DNA from: Clostridium sp. UBA4746
GTDB taxonomy: Bacteria; Bacillota; Clostridia; Clostridiales; Clostridiaceae
Length of the DNA stretch: 6,547 nt
Assembly: GCA_002403785.1 (NCBI GenBank)
Contig: DHIM01000341.1
Location: 1 to 6,547, forward strand
Direction of reading: 5' to 3'
The notes under the pieces were generated by a model. It was not told the origin of the DNA. It saw nothing but the letters and a program-made list of their open reading frames with translations, and did not search any database. Of this stretch, positions 1 to 5,640 are shown in pieces (position 1 is the stretch's first letter; each line of letters begins with the position of its first letter). A program made the translations under genes and the position numbers.

Positions 1-34
1 TATTAGTATAAATAGGACGATTTCACTGTAAACC

Positions 35-50
35 TAATAATAATAATAAT
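35..50. repeat. (TAA)5 trinucleotide tract in the leader
   Basis: Five tandem TAA units plus a trailing T lie about 55 bp upstream of the start of the synthetase gene. Such a tract can change length by replication slippage, and it lies where promoter spacing could be affected. In an A+T-rich genome a run this short may also be chance. The rest of the first 68 bases shows no gene, no clear riboswitch and no convincing promoter. Confidence 0.6.
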
Positions 51-68
51 TATATCTACTTTAAAATA

Positions 69-88
69 TTTATAGAATTTTCTATAAA
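69..88. promoter_or_regulatory. Perfect 9-bp inverted repeat, candidate operator
   Basis: The left arm TTTATAGAA (69-77) and right arm TTCTATAAA (80-88) are exact reverse complements around a 2-nt TT spacer, ending 2 bp before the ribosome-binding site. The two-fold symmetry and position suit a dimeric repressor or activator site. The right arm contains TATAAA (83-88), a -10-like hexamer with a weak TTTAAA (60-65) 17 bp upstream. A start site near 95 would remove part of the ribosome-binding site, so this is unlikely to be the main promoter. No U-run follows, so it is not an intrinsic terminator. Function is inferred only from symmetry and location. Confidence 0.4.
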
Positions 89-90
89 AT

Positions 91-100
91 AGGGGAGTGA
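91..100 (+). promoter_or_regulatory. Ribosome-binding site deciding the TTG start
   Basis: AGGGGAGTGA resembles the Shine-Dalgarno consensus. Its GGAG core (94-97) is 8 nt from the TTG at 106. The in-frame GTG at 97 overlaps this element and would have no properly spaced site of its own. The TTG is therefore the better start, making the protein three residues shorter than the longest open frame. Confidence 0.65.
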
Positions 101-105
101 ATTAC

Positions 106-3100
106 TTGAAAAAACATGAAAATCTGAATGACTCCATAAGCATTCAGGAATTGTTTAGGAACCTTGAAAGACAAGGAGAAATAACCATAACTATGAGAAT
201 TAAAGAAAATCAATTTCCGGCAATAATGGTTTTTAATCATAAAACAGATTATGAACCTTTAGTGCAATATTCTGAAGATGTTTATTCTTTTGAACCTTCT
301 GATAATATCGAAATAACCTTCTTCTACAAGAATACTTTCTTTGTATTTGAAGCACAGATAATTGGAGTATTTGAAAGATCATTTACTATTAAGAAACCTC
401 AATTAGTAAATGTATCATTTGCCAGAAGTAGTAATCGATATAAGATAAAAAAAAATGAGAGTGCATTTTTAAGATTTCAAGAAAATACAGAGAATTTCAA
501 AATAATTGAAGTTAGTACTACAGGTCTTTCTTTTGAAATGATTTCTAATACTATTTGTGAAGGTGATGTTTTAAGAAATTTACTCCTTAATCTTAATGAA
601 TCATTATCATTTTATTTTGATGCTGAAGTTAAGTACATAAAGCAGTCAAAAAATATATTTGTATGTGGTTTAAGTTTTGTTAACATTAATTGGGTATCTT
701 CACAGGCTTTATTTCACTATGTTTTTCAAAAATATTATCCTAACTTAAAATCCCTTACTGATTTCTCAGAAGATGATATGTCAGAATTATACAATAAAAT
801 AAGGAACATCGGCCCAAAAACATTAGAAAATCAAAACAATGAGTTTATTGATGAAATCAAGAATATTGACAAAGTTAAAGATAAACCTACAATTTCTGTA
901 AATATTGTATATGAGAAAAATAATATTATTATGGGGGCAAATTCTGCCTTGCGTATTTATAATCGTACTTTTTTGGGACAGCAGCCTGTCATGCTACCGG
1001 AGACATATCTTAACCCAAAAGTAAATGCGGATATTTTTATAGGACTTTCAGAACATCTGTTAAACCATACTTATTTTGAAAATTTTATAACTTATATCAA
1101 TTCAGATACTGAATGGTATATAAGTGTTTTTAAAAATATTAGTCTTATCATTAATGACAGTGAGAAACTCAGCTTTAACAATATGTTGTGTTATGAATAT
1201 AACATTGATAATGATATAAAGGAGAAAGTAAGTGAATATAAGGCTGAAATACTTGATGACCCTGCCGAATTTATAAAATATTGTGGTGAAAGCCTAACTT
1301 CTTTAGAGAGTGCTTGTTTTAATTATCATAAGGATAGTTACGATTTAGACGAAATAAAAGGTATCTACCATACAATTGGTTACTCTGTTGTTAGAAGGTT
1401 ACTTCGAACAAGCAAAAACAATAAAATTGTAGCATATTCAGTCGCCGAGTGCTTCTCAGAGGAAATTAATTTTGAAAATAGAATGGATACTATAAAAATT
1501 TACCTTTTAGATGATAAACATGACTTGGAAACAATTCTGCATTCAATTGTAACCTCGATAACAATGTTCTTTAAGATCAATAATAAGAATAAATTTAGGA
1601 TTTACATTCAATCTCCTTCTGGTATACCCGATGATGTTTTAATTAACGATTTTGGCAAAAAACTTCCAATAAACAGGATAATGATGAATAGAGATGGTAT
1701 GGTAGAATTCGTCAGGCTTTTAATGTCAAGTTTTGAACACTATACAAGGTTTCATAACCTATCCTTGCCTCAGAAGTCTATATGGTTTACAGAAAAGTTT
1801 TTTCCCGGAACAAGCATTGGAAATGTGGCAGGAACACTGAAAATCAAAGAACAATTAGATTATGTACTTCTTGAAAAAGCAATTAATATATTTGTAGAGA
1901 AAAATGATGCTATGAGAATACGGATAATAGAAGAGAAAGGCATTCCTAAACAATACATTCATAATTATAGTTATTTCAAAATTGATTTTTTGGATTTTAG
2001 TAATTGTGATATTAGTGAATTTTACAGGTGGAATGAAGAACAGGCTTTGAAACCATTCAAAGTTATTGATTCAACCTTATATTATTTTGCAATCATTAAA
2101 TTAGGTGAGGAGGTCGGTGCATTTTATGCTAATACCCATCATTTAATTTCGGACGCCTGGACAATGAGTCTCCTTGCCGGTCAAGTTGTTGAGAATTATC
2201 AATGTTTAATGAATAATCAAAAAATTTCAAGTGTAAAAAAACCATCGTATATAGACTTCTTAATTGATCAAGATGAATTTAGGTACTCTGATAGATTCAT
2301 AAAGTGTAAGGAATTTTGGGATAAGAAATATAGCGAGAATTTTCAAATTGCGCATTTAAAACCATTATCAAAAGGAAATTGCTTAACAAAAGCAGATAGA
2401 AAAGCTGTTATTCTTGATAGTGATTTAACAACAAGTATTTATAAGTACTGTAAAGAGCATAAACTAACCGTGTTCTCGCTCTTTATGGCTATTTTTTCAA
2501 TTTATATTAGTAGGAAGACATCTGTTAATGATGTAGTTATAGGAACACCTATTCTGAACAGATTTGGGGCAAAGGAAAAAGTAATAACAGGAGTATTTGT
2601 CAGTACGATTCCAGTAAGATTACTTGTGGATGTTAATAGAGATTTCGACTCCTATGCTCATTATGTGTCAAAAGAACTGAACGGGTATTTAAGAAACCAA
2701 AAATATAGTTATGATTTGATTTTAAAAGATTATAGAGAGAAATACAAAGTTATCGATAAGTTTTATGATTGTATGCTTTCATATCAAAATGCCAAGTATG
2801 AAAAAGGTGATAATCCGGATAGCTTTGAGGCCAGATGGCACTTTAATAAAAATCAGGTCGAATCTTTAATATTACATTTGGATGATAGGGAAGGCAGTGG
2901 AAAGTTATTATTGAATATTGATTATTTAGTTGACTCATTTAATGAAGAAGAAATAGACCAATTACGTAGTTCTTTATTGAATTTGATCAAGAATGCAATA
3001 ACTAATGATAACATAGAATTAAACAAACTTGATATGCTTGATGAAGATGAGAAGACTCTCTTATTGAGTACTATTGCTGAATTTAATGATACTAAAGTTG

Positions 3101-5622
3101 AATATCCAAAAGATATGACAATACAGCAATTGTTTGAAGAGCAGGTTAGAAAAACTCCTGATAGCACTGCGTTATTATTTGAAGACAAGTCACTCACATA
3201 TGCGCAGTTAAATAAAAAATCAAACCAGCTTGCAAGGGTGCTAAGAGACAAGGGAGTAAAACCGGCTAGTATAGTTGGTATTATGGTGTATCGATCCTTT
3301 GAGATGATTGTTGGTATAATGGGGATACTTAAGGCTGGTGGTGCTTATCTACCTTTAGACCCTGAGTATCCTGAAGATCGAAGAAAGTATATGCTTGAAA
3401 ATGCTAATGTAAAAATAATACTTACACAAAAAAGAATAAGTGACACGAGTAATAGCAATTTTGAAAAAATAGTATTGGATGATCCGCAATTATATACAGG
3501 AGACTCATCTAATCTTGTAATAATAAATAGACCTAATGACCTGGCCTATGTAATTTATACGTCGGGGTCAACAGGTATGCCTAAAGGGGTAATGATAGAG
3601 CACTATTCTGTAATTAATAGGTTGAATTGGATGCAAAAAAAATACCCTTTAAGCGAGAGCGATATTATTCTTCAAAAGACGCCATATACTTTCGATGTAT
3701 CTGTATGGGAGCTTTTTTGGTGGTCATTCTATGGTGGAAAACTTGCTATACTTTGCCCTGGAGGAGAGAAAGAGCCAACAGAAGTTATTAGTGCAATTGA
3801 TAAATATAAAATTACTACGATACACTTTGTACCATCCATGATAAGTGTATCTCTAGATTTTCTTCAAAGAGAAATTAACAATGAAAAAATTAATAGCCTA
3901 AGGCAAGTATTTGCCAGCGGAGAGGCTCTAACACTGAAGCATTTTGAAAGGTTTTATAAAGTGTTTGCTAATCTTGATATAAGTTTAACTAATTTGTACG
4001 GACCAACTGAGGCGACTGTTGATGTATCCTATTTTGATTGCGTAAAAGGAGAAAATTTAAAAGTAATACCAATAGGAAAGCCAATTGATAATATTAGACT
4101 TTATATTTTAAATAACAATTTAAAAGTTCAACCAATTGGAGTTAACGGAGAACTGTTTATAGCAGGAGATGGTCTGGCGAGGGCTTATCTCAATGATCCG
4201 GATATTACTTCACAGAAATTTATAACAAGTAAGTATTTAAATGAAGATAGGATTTACAAGACTGGTGATTTAGCAAGATTGCTTCCAAGTGGGAATATAG
4301 AATATTTAGGCAGAATAGATAATCAAGTTAAAATAAGAGGTTTAAGGATAGAACTTGGCGAGATTGAGTATCAATTATTGAGATTCAAATCAGTTAAGGA
4401 AGTTGTAGTAATTGATAGAAAGGATGAAACTAGGAATAGTTACCTATGTGCTTATTATGTTTCAGAGTCAGAGGTAACTAATTCTGAAATAAGGGAGCAC
4501 CTTTCTAAGAATTTACCGGTATATATGATACCTTCATATTTTGTGAAAATGGACAAATTACCACTTTCAGATAATGGGAAAATTGATAGAAAAAAATTGC
4601 CTGAACCATCCCATTGTGTTTCGATTGGGGAAGAATACAAAGAGCCAAGAAATGACATGGAAAAAAGAATTGCTGATATATGGAAGAAAGAATTAAATAC
4701 AAATAAAATCGGGGTAAAGAGTAATTTTTTCAACATAGGAGGAGATTCACTATTAGCTATTAATGTATCACTTAGTATTGGCAGTGGTGTTACAATTTCT
4801 GATATATATAATTATCCGACTATTGAGGAACTGGCAAAAAAAATCCAGGATAAAAAAGGTATCGATAGTATTTTCTATTCTGTAATGGAGGCTAAGGATA
4901 TTAAAGGAATATCAATAGTCTGCACTCCTTACGGTGGAGGAGCTCCAATAGTATATAATGAACTTGGAACCCAATTATCCAAAATATCGGACAAATATTC
5001 ATTATATTCGATTATTTTGCCTGGACATGATTTTGGAGAGAAATCAGATGCTTTAAAACCTGTTGGGGAAATAGCACAAATATGTGTTGAAGAGATAAAA
5101 AAACTCATAAAAACGGAGATTGTTTTGTATGGACATTGTGTTGGAAGTGCCCTTACAATTGAAATCGCTAGATTGTTAGAAAAGGAAAAAATAAAAATTA
5201 AAGCTATTTTTATAGGTGGAATAATTCCCCCAAGGTTTGTAAAGTATTATGGAAATATTTTAGACCCATGGAAATGGCAAAGTGAAGAAGTAATAATAAA
5301 GTATCTTAATAAGCTTGGAGGAGCGAATTATGCATTTGGAAACAAAAAAATGTCACTAATTATTAAAGCATTCAGGCATGATGTAAGATGCTACATGAAA
5401 TACTTTCATGATTTCTTTCAAAATAAAAATAGTAGATTAATAACTCCCGTTTACTGTATCATCGGTGAAAGTGATTCTTCTACAAAAAATTTCGAGAAGA
5501 AATATAAAGAGTGGTTGAATTATTGTGAAAAAGTTAGTTTGATTACTTTAAAAGATGCTAATCACTATTTCATAAAATCACATGCACATGAACTTGCTAA
5601 TGTTATAGATGAAATAATTTAA
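106..5622 (+). CDS. PilZ/GNAT-like-fused single-module NRPS (C-A[Ser]-T-TE)
   Basis: This encodes a cytoplasmic nonribosomal peptide synthetase of about 1838 aa with a signalling front end. Residues are numbered from the TTG at 106; an in-frame GTG at 97 would add three. Domain order: YcgR-like N-terminal domain (~15-105), PilZ (~106-210, RxxxR at 107-111), GNAT-like region (~262-545), condensation (~552-982), adenylation (~993-1502), carrier (~1512-1583, GGDSL with phosphopantetheinyl Ser1548) and thioesterase (~1600-1838). The pocket residues predict serine activation. The synthetase half matches EntF in domain order and substrate, but EntF has no PilZ front and its thioesterase uses serine. 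There is no epimerisation or methylation domain and no second module. The upstream condensation domain must receive its acyl group in trans, from acyl-CoA, an acyl carrier protein or another synthetase outside the window. The frame is intact with no internal stop. The downstream sensor gene starts 18 bp after the stop and is probably cotranscribed. The product cannot be named from the sequence. Confidence 0.95.
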   Translation: MKKHENLNDSISIQELFRNLERQGEITITMRIKENQFPAIMVFNHKTDYEPLVQYSEDVYSFEPSDNIEITFFYKNTFFVFEAQIIGVFERSFTIKKPQLVNVSFARSSNRYKIKKNESAFLRFQENTENFKIIEVSTTGLSFEMISNTICEGDVLRNLLLNLNESLSFYFDAEVKYIKQSKNIFVCGLSFVNINWVSSQALFHYVFQKYYPNLKSLTDFSEDDMSELYNKIRNIGPKTLENQNNEFIDEIKNIDKVKDKPTISVNIVYEKNNIIMGANSALRIYNRTFLGQQPVMLPETYLNPKVNADIFIGLSEHLLNHTYFENFITYINSDTEWYISVFKNISLIINDSEKLSFNNMLCYEYNIDNDIKEKVSEYKAEILDDPAEFIKYCGESLTSLESACFNYHKDSYDLDEIKGIYHTIGYSVVRRLLRTSKNNKIVAYSVAECFSEEINFENRMDTIKIYLLDDKHDLETILHSIVTSITMFFKINNKNKFRIYIQSPSGIPDDVLINDFGKKLPINRIMMNRDGMVEFVRLLMSSFEHYTRFHNLSLPQKSIWFTEKFFPGTSIGNVAGTLKIKEQLDYVLLEKAINIFVEKNDAMRIRIIEEKGIPKQYIHNYSYFKIDFLDFSNCDISEFYRWNEEQALKPFKVIDSTLYYFAIIKLGEEVGAFYANTHHLISDAWTMSLLAGQVVENYQCLMNNQKISSVKKPSYIDFLIDQDEFRYSDRFIKCKEFWDKKYSENFQIAHLKPLSKGNCLTKADRKAVILDSDLTTSIYKYCKEHKLTVFSLFMAIFSIYISRKTSVNDVVIGTPILNRFGAKEKVITGVFVSTIPVRLLVDVNRDFDSYAHYVSKELNGYLRNQKYSYDLILKDYREKYKVIDKFYDCMLSYQNAKYEKGDNPDSFEARWHFNKNQVESLILHLDDREGSGKLLLNIDYLVDSFNEEEIDQLRSSLLNLIKNAITNDNIELNKLDMLDEDEKTLLLSTIAEFNDTKVEYPKDMTIQQLFEEQVRKTPDSTALLFEDKSLTYAQLNKKSNQLARVLRDKGVKPASIVGIMVYRSFEMIVGIMGILKAGGAYLPLDPEYPEDRRKYMLENANVKIILTQKRISDTSNSNFEKIVLDDPQLYTGDSSNLVIINRPNDLAYVIYTSGSTGMPKGVMIEHYSVINRLNWMQKKYPLSESDIILQKTPYTFDVSVWELFWWSFYGGKLAILCPGGEKEPTEVISAIDKYKITTIHFVPSMISVSLDFLQREINNEKINSLRQVFASGEALTLKHFERFYKVFANLDISLTNLYGPTEATVDVSYFDCVKGENLKVIPIGKPIDNIRLYILNNNLKVQPIGVNGELFIAGDGLARAYLNDPDITSQKFITSKYLNEDRIYKTGDLARLLPSGNIEYLGRIDNQVKIRGLRIELGEIEYQLLRFKSVKEVVVIDRKDETRNSYLCAYYVSESEVTNSEIREHLSKNLPVYMIPSYFVKMDKLPLSDNGKIDRKKLPEPSHCVSIGEEYKEPRNDMEKRIADIWKKELNTNKIGVKSNFFNIGGDSLLAINVSLSIGSGVTISDIYNYPTIEELAKKIQDKKGIDSIFYSVMEAKDIKGISIVCTPYGGGAPIVYNELGTQLSKISDKYSLYSIILPGHDFGEKSDALKPVGEIAQICVEEIKKLIKTEIVLYGHCVGSALTIEIARLLEKEKIKIKAIFIGGIIPPRFVKYYGNILDPWKWQSEEVIIKYLNKLGGANYAFGNKKMSLIIKAFRHDVRCYMKYFHDFFQNKNSRLITPVYCIIGESDSSTKNFEKKYKEWLNYCEKVSLITLKDANHYFIKSHAHELANVIDEII
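148..735 (+). other. YcgR-like N-terminal domain plus PilZ domain (protein region)
   Basis: Residues ~15-210. The first ~90 residues are beta-rich and lead into a proline-containing strand just before the PilZ motif, as in YcgR/flagellar-brake proteins. The PilZ c-di-GMP motif RxxxR is present as RSSNR (Arg107, Arg111). The second motif, normally (D/N)xSxxG, reads EVSTTG (135-140), so Ser137 and Gly140 are kept but Asp/Asn is replaced by Glu135. The following strands and the hydrophobic VCGLSF segment fit the rest of the PilZ barrel. Family knowledge says these residues bind a c-di-GMP dimer; binding here is likely but the Glu substitution leaves it open. Confidence 0.8.
889..1740 (+). other. 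GNAT-like linker region between PilZ and condensation domain
   Basis: Residues ~262-545 belong to no standard synthetase domain. They look like two degenerate acyltransferase-like halves. The first includes a helix-rich stretch followed by TEWYISVFKNI. The second, around residues 428-468, has paired arginines, then KIVAYSVAEC and a segment ending in TIKIYLL. From memory, this pattern resembles the uncharacterised C-terminal region of some PilZ proteins of deltaproteobacteria. I cannot confirm it without a profile or structure search. No clear acetyl-CoA loop (Q/RxxGxG/A) is visible, so enzymatic activity is doubtful and a structural or sensing role is equally possible. Confidence 0.45.
1759..3051 (+). 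other. Condensation (C) domain
   Basis: Residues ~552-982. The opening LSLPQKSIWFTEK matches the C1 motif. The C3 active-site motif is HHLISDAW (678-685), with catalytic His679 and structural Asp683 kept but the usual Gly replaced by Ala684. The later VIGTPILNR and GVFVSTIPVR segments match C5-type motifs. It would join an incoming acyl or peptidyl group to the amine of the serine on the downstream carrier. It resembles N-terminal condensation domains in Bacillales synthetases, but subtype (starter versus LCL) cannot be fixed by eye. Confidence 0.92.
3082..4611 (+). other. Adenylation (A) domain, predicted L-serine
   Basis: Residues ~993-1502. All core motifs are visible: LTYAQLN (A1), LKAGGAYLPLDPEYP (A2), YTSGSTGMPKG (A3, 1151-1161), FDVSVWE (A4), NLYGPTEAT (A5), GELFIAGDGLARAYL (A6), YKTGD (A7), GRIDNQVKIRG (A8) and NGKIDR (A10). 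Aligning to GrsA positions gives the pocket residues Asp1197, Val1198, Trp1201, His1240, Phe1269, Ser1271, Leu1297, Val1305, Asp1306 and Lys1492, i.e. DVWHFSLVDK. This is the established serine code, as in EntF. The domain would form seryl-AMP and load it onto Ser1548 of the carrier. Confidence 0.93.
4639..4854 (+). other. Peptidyl carrier (T) domain
   Basis: Residues ~1512-1583. NFFNIGGDSLLAI contains the phosphopantetheine attachment serine (Ser1548), followed by the usual DIYNYPTIEELA helix. It carries serine and the condensed product as thioesters and hands the product to the C-terminal thioesterase. A phosphopantetheinyl transferase must be encoded elsewhere. Confidence 0.95.
4903..5619 (+). 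other. C-terminal thioesterase domain with cysteine nucleophile
   Basis: Residues ~1600-1838, an alpha/beta-hydrolase that would release the product. The start, CTPYGGGAPIVYNEL, and the later ILPGHD resemble type II/GrsT-like thioesterases. The nucleophile elbow reads GHCVG, with Cys1678 (codon TGT at 5137-5139) in place of the usual serine. The likely triad partners are Asp1790 in IIGESD and His1820 in DANHYF. Cysteine at this position is a recognised minority among synthetase release domains, for example in beta-lactone-forming obafluorin synthetase. It could release a free acid, an oligomeric ester or a strained ring; the sequence does not decide. Confidence 0.88.
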
Positions 5623-5627
5623 TATTC

Positions 5628-5634
5628 AAAGGGG
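5628..5634 (+). promoter_or_regulatory. Ribosome-binding site of the downstream sensor gene
   Basis: AAAGGGG lies 6 nt upstream of the ATG at 5641 and inside the 18-bp gap after the synthetase stop. It supports that ATG as the start. No promoter or terminator fits in this gap. Confidence 0.75.
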
Positions 5635-5640
5635 AAATAT

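Noticed and set aside
60..88. Promoter with TTTAAA (60-65), 17-bp spacer and TATAAA (83-88)
   Set aside because: The -35 is poor and the implied transcription start near 95 would fall inside the ribosome-binding site; kept only as a note on the palindrome.
1..96. A c-di-GMP or other riboswitch in the leader
   Set aside because: Only 96 bases are available and no GEMM-type conserved segments or stable GC-containing stems are visible; a partial element upstream of the window cannot be excluded.
193..195. In-frame ATG with AAGGAG (173-178) upstream as an alternative synthetase start
   Set aside because: The spacing of 14 nt is long and the start would remove the beginning of the N-terminal domain; the site at 91-100 with TTG at 106 fits better.
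2922..3251. Minus-strand open frame of 109 codons opposite the C-A junction
   Set aside because: It lies wholly within the strongly supported synthetase frame, its translation is serine/asparagine-rich with no recognisable domain, and it reflects antisense codon composition.
4455..4736. Minus-strand open frames of 93 and 65 codons opposite the A-T region
   Set aside because: They overlap each other in different frames and lie opposite conserved A9/A10 motifs, so they are shadows of the real gene.
5620..5640. Terminator between the two genes
   Set aside because: The 18-bp gap has no inverted repeat or U-run and mostly consists of the next gene's ribosome-binding site.
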